From positions 558,001-622,000 of the forward strand of contig NZ_JAHKRS010000001.1 of the NCBI RefSeq assembly GCF_018863235.1: 64,000 nt of DNA, written 5' to 3'. The notes below the pieces were generated by a model. That model searched no databases. It was given only the letters and a program-made list of their open reading frames with translations, and had not been told where the DNA came from. The stretch comes from Pseudomaricurvus albidus. Lineage in GTDB: Bacteria > Pseudomonadota > Gammaproteobacteria > Pseudomonadales > Cellvibrionaceae. Each line of letters starts with the position of its first letter. Positions within the stretch are counted from its first letter, which is position 1. Shown here piece by piece: positions 1-9,424 of the stretch. A program made the position numbers and the translations under genes.

Positions 1-1008
1 AATCAGAGTTTTACTTTCCCCAGCTTCGTTGAAGGTAAGTCGAATCAGCTGGGTTTGGCTGCCGCCCGACAGGTGGCCGAAAACCCGGGTGGGGCTTACA
101 ACCCGCTCTTTATTTACGGTGGGGTTGGGTTGGGTAAAACCCACTTGATGCACGCGGTCGGTAATGCCCTGGCGGATAAAAACCCCAACGCCAAGATTGT
201 CTATCTGCACTCCGAGCGTTTTGTGGCGGATATGGTCAAGGCGTTGCAGCTTAACGCCATTAACGATTTCAAACGCTATTACCGCTCTGTCGATGCGCTG
301 CTGATTGATGACATTCAGTTTTTTGCCGGCAAAGATCGCTCTCAGGAAGAATTTTTCCACACTTTCAATGCGTTACTTGAGGGTGGACAGCAAATTATTG
401 TAACTTGTGACCGCTACCCTAAAGAAATTCACGGGCTGGAAGAGCGTCTCAAATCCCGTTTTGGCTGGGGTTTGACGGTGGCCATCGAGCCGCCGGAGCT
501 GGAAACCCGGGTTGCGATTCTGATGAAGAAAGCCGATCAGGCGAACATGCTGTTGCCCAATGATGCCGCTTTCTTTATTGCCCAGCGCATTCGCTCCAAC
601 GTCCGTGAGCTGGAAGGGGCGTTGAAGCGGGTAATTGCCAACGCTCACTTTACCGGTCGTGAAATCGATGTGCCGCTGGTGCGCGAAGCCCTGAAAGACC
701 TGCTTGCCCTGCAAGACAAGCAGGTCAGCGTGGATAACATCCAGCGGGTGGTGGCTGAGTATTACAAGATCAAAGTCAGTGATATCTTGTCCAAGCGCCG
801 CAGTCGATCGGTGGCGCGACCACGTCAGGTAGCGATGTCACTGGCAAAAGAGCTGACCAACCACAGCCTGCCGGAAATCGGTGAAGCCTTTGGTGGCCGC
901 GATCATACGACGGTATTACACGCTTGCCGCAAGATTAAAGAGCTGCGGGAAGAAGATGGCGATATGCGAGAAGACTGGAAAAATTTGCAGCGCTCCCTGA
1001 CATCGTAG
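1..1008 (+). CDS. dnaA: Chromosomal replication initiator DnaA (5' end cut off by window)
   Basis: This is the AAA+ initiator that binds origin DnaA boxes and opens the duplex. Reading frame 1 is open from base 1 ([17 protein letters not shown]), so domain I and II and the true start lie upstream of the window. Visible parts are the Walker A loop GGVGLGKTH, the Walker B segment LLIDDIQFF, the arginine-rich sensor regions, and the C-terminal DNA-binding domain with the signature [15 protein letters not shown]. About 335 residues remain. It precedes dnaN, recF and gyrB in the classical order. A later in-frame TTG at base 55 is not a real start, because conserved sequence continues upstream of it. 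Confidence 0.98.
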   Translation, partial: NQSFTFPSFVEGKSNQLGLAAARQVAENPGGAYNPLFIYGGVGLGKTHLMHAVGNALADKNPNAKIVYLHSERFVADMVKALQLNAINDFKRYYRSVDALLIDDIQFFAGKDRSQEEFFHTFNALLEGGQQIIVTCDRYPKEIHGLEERLKSRFGWGLTVAIEPPELETRVAILMKKADQANMLLPNDAAFFIAQRIRSNVRELEGALKRVIANAHFTGREIDVPLVREALKDLLALQDKQVSVDNIQRVVAEYYKIKVSDILSKRRSRSVARPRQVAMSLAKELTNHSLPEIGEAFGGRDHTTVLHACRKIKELREEDGDMREDWKNLQRSLTS

Positions 1009-1042
1009 ACATCGTAAATCCAGGATATTGCAAAGTGACAGC

Positions 1043-1072
1043 CGCAGGTGTGCCGAAGGGGGAACACCTGCG
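1043..1072. repeat. Inverted repeat in the dnaA-dnaN gap
   Basis: Two perfect 9-base arms, CGCAGGTGT at 1043-1051 and ACACCTGCG at 1064-1072, flank a 12-base spacer. The hairpin lies 35 bases after the dnaA stop and is not followed directly by a T run. It may shape the dnaA-dnaN transcript or act as a protein site. No DnaA box of the form TTATCCACA was seen in this 182-base gap. Confidence 0.5.
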
Positions 1073-1190
1073 AACACAGTCCCGGGAGTATTTTTTGCCG
1101 GGGTGATGATAAAAAAATCAAACAACCGTTTGAATGATCCGAGCGGTATGAATTCAACTTACTCAGATCCAATTTTTAAGAGACCAAGCC

Positions 1191-2291
1191 ATGAAATTCA
1201 GCGTACCACGTGAAGCATTACTCAAGCCCTTGCAGTTGGTTGCCGGTGTGGTGGAGCGTCGTCAGACGTTACCGGTATTGGCCAATGTGCTGATTGTGCT
1301 GGAAGGCGATCGCCTGTCCATGACGGGCACCGACCTGGAAGTCGAAATCGTGGCTCGCGTGCAGCTGCCTGAGGCTGGCGAATCCGGTGAACTGACCGTT
1401 CCAGCGCGTAAGCTGGTGGATATCTGCCGTTCACTCCCGGACGATGCTGTTTTAAATTTTTCTGAGGAAAATCAAAGGGTTATTTTGAAGTCTGGCCGCA
1501 GTCGCTTCACACTGTCGACTCTGCCCGCCAACGATTTCCCCAACGTAGAGCAGGGACCTGGCGATCTGCAGTTTTCCTGTGAGCAACAGGACATTAAACG
1601 CCTGATCGATCGCACCGGCTTTGCCATGGCGCAGCAGGATGTACGCTACTACCTCAACGGGATGTTGTGGGAAGTGAAAGAAGGGCAGCTGCGTGCCGTT
1701 GCTACCGACGGTCACCGCCTGGCCATGTGCACCCGCGCGGTGTCTGTTTCAACCTCGGACGTGACTCAGGCGATTCTGCCGCGCAAAGGTGTGGTCGAGC
1801 TGGCGCGTCTGCTGGATGGTCAGGGGAATGTGGACATCACTCTGGGCGCTAACCACATTCGCGTGGCCACAGAAGCCTATACCTTTACCTCCAAGCTGGT
1901 GGATGGCAAGTTCCCGGATTACGAGCGGGTATTGCCTAAAGGTGGTAATAAAGAAGTCTTTGGTGACCGCAATGAGCTGCGTCAGGCGTTTGGTCGTACT
2001 GCGATTCTGTCCAACGAAAAATACCGCGGTGTGCGTTTGCTGTTGACCGATGGCCAGCTGACCATCGTTGCCAACAACCCGGAACAGGAAGAAGCGGAAG
2101 AGCAGGTGGCTGTGGATTACACCGGCGACCAGCTGGAAATCGGCTTTAACGTCAGCTATCTGCAGGATGTTACCGGTGTGCTGAGTTCCGACAAGGTGAA
2201 AATGACACTGTCTGACTCCAACAGCAGTGCCTTGCTGGAAGAGCCGGAAGGTGGTGACTCCGTCTATGTTGTGATGCCAATGCGTCTTTAA
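1191..2291 (+). CDS. dnaN: DNA polymerase III beta subunit (sliding clamp)
   Basis: DnaN forms the dimeric ring that tethers polymerase III and many repair factors to DNA. The 366-residue product has the usual length and start (MKFSVPREALLKPLQLVAGV). It also has typical clamp features such as RQTLPVLANVL near residue 24 and the C-terminal YVVMPMRL that builds the hydrophobic peptide-binding pocket. The ATG at 1191 gives the canonical N-terminus. It lies between dnaA and recF on the same strand and is probably co-expressed with them. Nothing in the sequence looks broken. Confidence 0.98.
   Translation: MKFSVPREALLKPLQLVAGVVERRQTLPVLANVLIVLEGDRLSMTGTDLEVEIVARVQLPEAGESGELTVPARKLVDICRSLPDDAVLNFSEENQRVILKSGRSRFTLSTLPANDFPNVEQGPGDLQFSCEQQDIKRLIDRTGFAMAQQDVRYYLNGMLWEVKEGQLRAVATDGHRLAMCTRAVSVSTSDVTQAILPRKGVVELARLLDGQGNVDITLGANHIRVATEAYTFTSKLVDGKFPDYERVLPKGGNKEVFGDRNELRQAFGRTAILSNEKYRGVRLLLTDGQLTIVANNPEQEEAEEQVAVDYTGDQLEIGFNVSYLQDVTGVLSSDKVKMTLSDSNSSALLEEPEGGDSVYVVMPMRL
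1202..1217. other. Degenerate parS-like sequence in the 5' end of dnaN
   Basis: CGTACCACGTGAAGCA matches the parS consensus TGTTCCACGTGAAACA at 13 of 16 positions, including the central CCACGTGAA. It codes for part of SVPREAL, a conserved DnaN start, so it may simply reflect coding constraint. It is listed because two perfect parS-type sites lie within 2.6 kb. Confidence 0.2.
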
Positions 2292-2360
2292 TGTGTAAAC
2301 ACCCGGGAAGCTGCCGGTTTCAGGGATGCCTGGACAGTAGGGTTTGCCGGGTGTTACACA
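2292..2360. repeat. Long inverted repeat filling the dnaN-recF gap
   Basis: TGTGTAAACACCCGG at 2292-2306 and CCGGGTGTTACACA at 2347-2360 pair over 14 bases with a single bulged A. The intervening 40 bases contain a smaller CAGG/CCTG stem. The left arm starts right after the dnaN stop codon and the right arm ends 24 bases before recF. It could be a partial terminator or processing site between two co-directional genes. There is no T run, so a classical terminator is unlikely. Confidence 0.45.
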
Positions 2361-2384
2361 CTATTAACCTCCTGTGATTAATCT

Positions 2385-3764
2385 ATGACTCTCCGGCGCT
2401 TGTCGGCACATAACTTCCGCAATCTGAAAGCGGTGGATATTGAGCTGTCACCCCAGCTTAATATTTTCTTTGGCGACAACGGCAGTGGCAAAACCAGTGT
2501 TCTGGAAGCCATTAGCACGCTCTCTCTGGGGCGATCCTTCCGCTCCCGCAAATACAAAACCATGATCAACTACGACGCTGAGGCGTATACCGTCTTCGGT
2601 CGCGTGCAGCTGAGCCCGTATTTGGCAGAGGGAAGCGGGGAGTTATTTGAGTCCAGTGACGGTGGAACCACTTCCGGTGCCTCGTCTGAACCTTCCGGAT
2701 CTCCCCTTTCATCCCCTGAAACTACTCTGCCCATTGGTGTCCAGCGGGATCGCCAGGGGCAAGCTCTGATTAAAAAAGGAGGCCAGCCCTGTGCCTCGGC
2801 GGCAGAACTGGCAGAGGCGTTACCGGTTCGGGTAATGAATGGCCACTCTTTCAGCCTGTTGGAAGGGGCTCCGGTGGTCAGACGTCAGTTTCTGGATTGG
2901 CTGGTGTTCCACGTGGAACATGACTTCTACAGCGTGTGGCGCAGTTACGAAAAGTGCTTAAAACACCGCAATAGTTTGCTCAGACGTGGTAAAATTGATC
3001 CTTTGCAGCTGGCGCCCTGGGACAGGGAGTTAGCGGCTCTGGCAGCTCGTCTCGATAGATTTCGCGACTCAGCCTTTCACCGACTTCAGCTGGTTTTTTC
3101 CCGCCTGATATCGGGCTTTGAGGGGCTGGAAAAGCTATCGCTGCGTTATTATCGCGGCTGGGATGCAGAGCAGGAGTTTTCCGAGCTGCTGCAGTCCACT
3201 CAGGAAAGGGACAGCGAGCTGGGCTATACCCGTCAGGGCCCGCACCGTGCGGATGTGAAGATCATGTCTGGCAAGGTAGCAGCAGTGGATGTGTTATCCC
3301 GCGGCCAACAAAAGATCGTAGTCAGTGCGCTGTTGATCGCACAGGGGATGGTGTACAGCGAACAGCGCAAACGTCGTTGTGTATACCTGATCGATGACCT
3401 TCCCGCAGAGCTGGATGAGCACTTCCGGCTGATATTGGCTGAGTGGCTGGTGGATATGGGGTGTCAGGTCTTTGTGACTGGGGTTGAGAAAGCTCCGGTA
3501 TTGGCAGCTTGGCAAGGGGTGTGGCAAAAGCAAACCCTGAGAGAGCAGCCAGATAGTGATAACTCAGACATTGTTGCTGAGGGTTCTTCGAATGTCAGTG
3601 ACTCTGGTACCAGTGATACTGACAGTGCAGCTGAGGCAGTTGCAGGGATAGCCCCTGATAACGGTAAGCCCGGCCACAAAAGCACTACAACGAACGATAT
3701 AAGAGTGTTCCACGTGAAACATGGTGTCGTGGAGCAGGAAAAAGCCCCGGAAATAGTCGGTTAA
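2385..3764 (+). CDS. recF: DNA replication and repair protein RecF, enlarged form
   Basis: RecF is an SMC-like ATPase that helps RecOR load RecA at gapped or stalled replication sites. Walker A is GDNGSGKT (residues 30-37), the ABC signature LSRGQQK (304-310), and Walker B CVYLIDDLPAELDE (332-345). At 459 residues it is about 100 longer than the usual 360. The excess is a Ser/Gly/Pro-rich insert at about residues 78-118 and a Ser/Asp-rich stretch at about 388-438, just before the conserved end FHVKHG. Both extra segments look disordered. The gene carries two parS-type sites whose bases encode FHVEH (175-179) and FHVKH (442-446). It follows dnaN and precedes gyrB. Confidence 0.96.
   Translation: MTLRRLSAHNFRNLKAVDIELSPQLNIFFGDNGSGKTSVLEAISTLSLGRSFRSRKYKTMINYDAEAYTVFGRVQLSPYLAEGSGELFESSDGGTTSGASSEPSGSPLSSPETTLPIGVQRDRQGQALIKKGGQPCASAAELAEALPVRVMNGHSFSLLEGAPVVRRQFLDWLVFHVEHDFYSVWRSYEKCLKHRNSLLRRGKIDPLQLAPWDRELAALAARLDRFRDSAFHRLQLVFSRLISGFEGLEKLSLRYYRGWDAEQEFSELLQSTQERDSELGYTRQGPHRADVKIMSGKVAAVDVLSRGQQKIVVSALLIAQGMVYSEQRKRRCVYLIDDLPAELDEHFRLILAEWLVDMGCQVFVTGVEKAPVLAAWQGVWQKQTLREQPDSDNSDIVAEGSSNVSDSGTSDTDSAAEAVAGIAPDNGKPGHKSTTTNDIRVFHVKHGVVEQEKAPEIVG
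2905..2920. other. parS: parS-type ParB binding site 1 (inside recF)
   Basis: TGTTCCACGTGGAACA is a perfect 16-base palindrome that matches the conserved bacterial parS sequence. It lies inside recF and encodes part of VFHVEH. In bacteria with ParABS systems, ParB loads at such sites near the origin and spreads to organise origin segregation. The parA-parB genes themselves are not in this window. Confidence 0.85.
3706..3721. other. parS: parS-type ParB binding site 2 (inside recF)
   Basis: TGTTCCACGTGAAACA agrees with the parS consensus TGTTNCACGTGAAACA at every position. It lies 801 bases downstream of site 1 and encodes part of VFHVKH close to the RecF C-terminus. Two such sites about 0.8 kb apart beside dnaA and gyrB indicate that this is the ParB loading zone. 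Confidence 0.85.
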
Positions 3765-3830
3765 CAGGGGGATTATCCCCTATTGTTTACCTCTCCGAGG
3801 TCAAAATAACATTAAAGCAATCATGCTTAA

Positions 3831-6272
<2,442 letters not shown>

Positions 6273-6318
6273 GCGTTTTTAAGTTCAAACGCTCTTACTG
6301 ATATTGAAGGGCTAAATT

Positions 6319-6358
6319 AACCCGCACTTTGGTGGATCCATTGTTGCGGGTTTTTTTT
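6319..6358 (+). terminator. Rho-independent terminator after gyrB
   Basis: AACCCGCA (6319-6326) pairs with TGCGGGTT (6345-6352), and a run of eight T follows from 6351. It sits 46 bases after the gyrB stop and closes the dnaA-gyrB block before the accessory region. Confidence 0.82.
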
Positions 6359-6459
6359 AATGCTGGATGTTTTTGTAAGTGAGTGTTTACTTTTTTAGGT
6401 GGGTATTGATTAGGATGAGTCAGGCTTGCTGATTAAGATCAAGCGCAGTGACTGAGAAA

Positions 6460-6472
6460 CGGACTACACTTG
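6460..6472 (+). promoter_or_regulatory. Candidate promoter -10 element (CTACACTT type) before the symporter gene
   Basis: CGGACTACACTTG contains CTACACTT, which resembles the extended -10 element favoured by the stationary-phase sigma factor RpoS. It lies 72 bases before the symporter start. The same 13 bases occur again at 20825-20837, ahead of an unrelated operon. No convincing -35 box was seen, which is common for RpoS promoters. The function is inferred. Confidence 0.4.
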
Positions 6473-6544
6473 CGTGGTATTTGTTAACCCTGTTACCGAA
6501 TCTGACACATTCAGAACCCTCATCAATTAAAAGGAATCACCTAA

Positions 6545-7894
6545 ATGGCTAAGGTCAGGCCGTTTTACCTGGAGCCACTGAAACAACTCAGCAACCGGCT
6601 GGATCGATTAGTGGAAGGCCGCTTATGGTTAAAGGTGCTGATTGGCCTTGGTCTGGGGATTCTGTTGGGGTTGTTGCTGGGACCGGAGTTAAACCTGATT
6701 CCAAAACCTGCAGTGATTGTGATTACTTCCTGGCTGGCTCTGCCTGGGCAATTGTTTCTTGCGTTGATTCAAATGATTGTAGTGCCATTGGTGATTGCGT
6801 CCATTGTCCGGGGGTTGGCGGCTAATCGCAATCCGAAAGCCCTCAAGCAAATTGGCTTAATCGCCATTGGGTTTATTCTGATCACGACCATTATTGGCAC
6901 CGTTACCGGGATTGGCTTGGGGCAGTGGATAGAGCCGGGTCATCATATCAACAGTGAATCTCTCGAAACTATTGAGCTGGCGACGGCAACTGATGGTACA
7001 CCCTCGCAAAACAGCTTTCCCTCAGCAGCCGATATGCCTGACAAGGTGGTTTCCCTGTTCCCGAAAAATCCCATGGCTTCCATGGTATCCGGAGAGATGT
7101 TGCAGGTGGTTTTGTTCGCGGCGATTCTGGGGTTTGCACTGATTTCCATTGCACCCAAACAGGCACAGCCGCTGTTTGATTTATTGGGTGCCTTGCAGGA
7201 AGTCAGTATGCGAGTGGTGTCCTGGGCCATGTCTTTGGCTCCTTTGGCTGTATTTGGTCTGATTACAAAACTGGTGTCCAATCTGGGTCTGGAAGTATTA
7301 ACCGGCATGTTACTTTATGTGGTGACGGTTATTGCTGGTTTGCTGGTTCTGGCTCTGTTTTACCTGGGGCTGATCAAATTGCTGGGACGTTACTCGATCA
7401 AGACCTTTGTGACTGAAATGCGCGAGCTGTTATTGCTGGCGTTCTCCACCAGCAGTTCAGCGGCGGTGATGCCTTTGAGCCTCCAGGTGACGGAAAATAC
7501 GTTCGGTGTGCGTCCGGGTATTGCGCGGTTTCTGATTCCGCTGGGAGCCACCATCAATATGACCGGCACCGCACTCTATCAAGGGGTGGCAACGGTGTTT
7601 CTGGCCCAGGCGTTTTCTGTGGACCTGACGCTGACGAATTATGTGTTTGTGGTTACCATGGCCATCGCTGCCTCGATTGGTTCACCGGCTACACCCGGTG
7701 CGGGTATTGTCATTCTCAGCATGGTACTTGAGGGTGTAGGGATACCTGCTGCCGGTGTTGCCTTGTTACTGGGAGTCGACCGTATACTCGATATGTGCCG
7801 CACCACCATAAACGTACTGGGGGATGTTGTGATGTGTTGTATCACTGATAAACTCTTGCCAGCAGATGCAGATATAGAAACTGAAAACGCCTGA
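6545..7894 (+). CDS. Dicarboxylate/amino acid:cation symporter (DAACS/SDF family)
   Basis: This is an inner-membrane carrier of the GltP/DctA/glutamate transporter family, which imports acidic amino acids or C4-dicarboxylates with H+ or Na+. The 449 residues contain the family marks in order: a serine-rich re-entrant loop (STSSSAAVMP), NMTGTALYQG in TM7 (the NMDGT equivalent), a second re-entrant loop near ASIGSPATPG, and VDRILDMCRTTINVLGD in TM8. Asp and Arg in the last motif bind the substrate amino and carboxyl groups in studied homologues. An AAAAGGAA ribosome site precedes the ATG. The exact substrate cannot be read off. A YgeA-type amino acid racemase lies 0.4 kb downstream. Confidence 0.9.
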   Translation: MAKVRPFYLEPLKQLSNRLDRLVEGRLWLKVLIGLGLGILLGLLLGPELNLIPKPAVIVITSWLALPGQLFLALIQMIVVPLVIASIVRGLAANRNPKALKQIGLIAIGFILITTIIGTVTGIGLGQWIEPGHHINSESLETIELATATDGTPSQNSFPSAADMPDKVVSLFPKNPMASMVSGEMLQVVLFAAILGFALISIAPKQAQPLFDLLGALQEVSMRVVSWAMSLAPLAVFGLITKLVSNLGLEVLTGMLLYVVTVIAGLLVLALFYLGLIKLLGRYSIKTFVTEMRELLLLAFSTSSSAAVMPLSLQVTENTFGVRPGIARFLIPLGATINMTGTALYQGVATVFLAQAFSVDLTLTNYVFVVTMAIAASIGSPATPGAGIVILSMVLEGVGIPAAGVALLLGVDRILDMCRTTINVLGDVVMCCITDKLLPADADIETENA

Positions 7895-7928
7895 TGAGTG
7901 AGTCGGGTGTTATAGAAAAGGTTACGCG

Positions 7929-8261
7929 ATGAAAAACTGGTTGTTTTTGGGCGCAGCAATTATTACTGAAGTGATTGCGACATCCAGCCTGAAGGCGAGT
8001 GATGGTTTTACAAAAGTCTGGCCAAGTGTATTGGTTGTTGTTGGCTATGGCCTCTCATTTTACTTTTTGGCACTGACGTTAAAGGCGATTCCTGTCGGCA
8101 TTGCCTATGCGATCTGGGCGGGGCTCGGTATTGTTTTGATCTCCCTGATTGGCTGGGTAGTGTTTGACCAAAAACTGGATATGGCCAGTGTGTTGGGCAT
8201 GTGTCTGATTATCAGCGGTGTTTTGGTGATTAACGTATTTTCTAAAACCACCGGTCATTAA
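7929..8261 (+). CDS. emrE: Small multidrug resistance transporter EmrE
   Basis: This four-helix proton-coupled exporter of the SMR family has 110 residues. It matches E. coli EmrE throughout: membrane Glu14 (IITEVIATSSLK), IPVGIAYAIWAGLGIVL in helix 3, and the ending GVLVINVFS. The IAYAIW loop belongs to the quaternary-ammonium (Qac) branch rather than to the guanidinium exporter branch. SMR proteins work as antiparallel dimers, and Glu14 binds both protons and cationic drugs. The gene starts 34 bases after the symporter stop and 25 bases before the racemase, so the three may be co-transcribed. Confidence 0.93.
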   Translation: MKNWLFLGAAIITEVIATSSLKASDGFTKVWPSVLVVVGYGLSFYFLALTLKAIPVGIAYAIWAGLGIVLISLIGWVVFDQKLDMASVLGMCLIISGVLVINVFSKTTGH

Positions 8262-8286
8262 AACATTGGCAAACACGGACAAAGAA

Positions 8287-8991
8287 ATGAAGACCATAGG
8301 CTTACTGGGTGGCATGAGCTGGGAAAGCACGCTGGGTTATTACAAAGCCATTAATGAGGGCGTCAGGAAGTCTCTCGGTGGTTTACATTCTGCAAGGATT
8401 GCCATGGTCAGTGTGGATTTTGAACCTATTGAACAGTTGCAGCATGCCGGTGACTGGGAAGGAACAGCCAGGATACTCACAGAGGCTGCCCAGAGTGTTC
8501 AGGCAGCTGGAGCGGATTTTTTGCTGATTTGCACAAACACCATGCATAAGGTTGCGCCAGAGATTTCATCCGCTATTGATATTCCATTACTGCATATTGC
8601 TGATGCCACCGCCGAAGTCTTAAAAAACGAGGGGATAAAAACAGTCGGGTTGCTGGGCACAGCATTCACCATGGAGCAGGCCTTTTACAAAGGCAGATTG
8701 ATGGATCGTCATGGTATTAATGTGGTGGTTCCTGACGTTGAGGACAGAGAGATGATTCATCGAGTGATTTATGAAGAGCTTTGCCTCGGTAAAACTGAAT
8801 CGCAATCCAGGAAGGATTATTTGCGTATCATTGACACTCTGTCTGATCTCGGCGCTGAAGCTGTAATCCTTGGATGTACCGAAATCGGCATGTTGGTTAA
8901 TCAGGCTGACACCGAGGTGAGGTTATTGGATACCACAGAAATTCATGCCAATAAAGCCGTCGAATATGCAACAGGAGATCATAGCCTCTAG
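8287..8991 (+). CDS. ygeA: Aspartate/glutamate racemase family protein, YgeA-like amino acid racemase
   Basis: The product closely follows E. coli YgeA, a PLP-independent racemase with broad amino acid specificity. Shared stretches are MKTIGLLGGMSWEST at the start, LHSARIAM, LICTNTMHKV with the first catalytic residue region, LLGTAFTMEQ, FEELCLG-like YEELCLG, and VILGCTEIGML with the second catalytic Cys. The ATG at 8287 gives 234 residues and the canonical start; the longer reading from a TTG at 8266 is less likely. Two acids or cysteines act as a two-base pair in this family. It may supply D-amino acids for wall remodelling or use D-amino acids taken up from outside. Confidence 0.9.
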   Translation: MKTIGLLGGMSWESTLGYYKAINEGVRKSLGGLHSARIAMVSVDFEPIEQLQHAGDWEGTARILTEAAQSVQAAGADFLLICTNTMHKVAPEISSAIDIPLLHIADATAEVLKNEGIKTVGLLGTAFTMEQAFYKGRLMDRHGINVVVPDVEDREMIHRVIYEELCLGKTESQSRKDYLRIIDTLSDLGAEAVILGCTEIGMLVNQADTEVRLLDTTEIHANKAVEYATGDHSL

Positions 8992-9030
8992 ATTTTAAAC
9001 GTGATCAGAAGTCTGAGTGAGACCGGACAT

Positions 9031-9405
9031 ATGACGTATGAAGAATTTAACGAATTTTGTTGCAACCTTCCGGCGACCACTTACGTTATGCAATGGGGCG
9101 GGTCTCACGTTTGGAAGGTCGGTGGCAAGGTGTTTGCCATTGGCGGGTGGGGGGAGGCAAACCAGCCTGCCTTCACCTTTAAAACTTCCGACAGAAACTA
9201 TTACTTTCTGCAAGATAAGCCGGGTTTTAAGCCAGCACCTTACCTCGCATCTCGGGGGATGAAATGGATTCAGCAGTTTGATAAGGCCAACACCACAAAC
9301 GAAGAACTGATCTATTACCTGACCGAATCACACCGCATAGTATCTTTAGGTCTCAGCAAAAAACTGCAAAAGGAACTGAACCTTAATCAAACCTATTGCC
9401 GTTGA
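9031..9405 (+). CDS. MmcQ/YjbR family DNA-binding-like protein
   Basis: This 124-residue cytosolic protein belongs to the MmcQ/YjbR family (CyaY-like fold). It shows LPATTYVMQWGGSHVWKVGGKVFA near the N-terminus and the typical YKxxxS-like middle (FKTSDRNYYFL, PGFKPAPYLA), followed by a YYLTESHRIV helix. The ATG at 9031 gives the family's normal N-terminus; an upstream in-frame GTG at 9001 is less likely. Members have been called DNA-binding from structure, but their cell role is unclear. It lies 39 bases after ygeA on the same strand and faces the convergent GGDEF-EAL gene. Confidence 0.85.
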   Translation: MTYEEFNEFCCNLPATTYVMQWGGSHVWKVGGKVFAIGGWGEANQPAFTFKTSDRNYYFLQDKPGFKPAPYLASRGMKWIQQFDKANTTNEELIYYLTESHRIVSLGLSKKLQKELNLNQTYCR

Positions 9406-9424
9406 TAAAAGTTTCGATAACCCT

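Noticed and set aside
1009-1190. Replication origin in the dnaA-dnaN gap
   Set aside because: No DnaA box was found here. The origin is more likely upstream of dnaA, outside the window.
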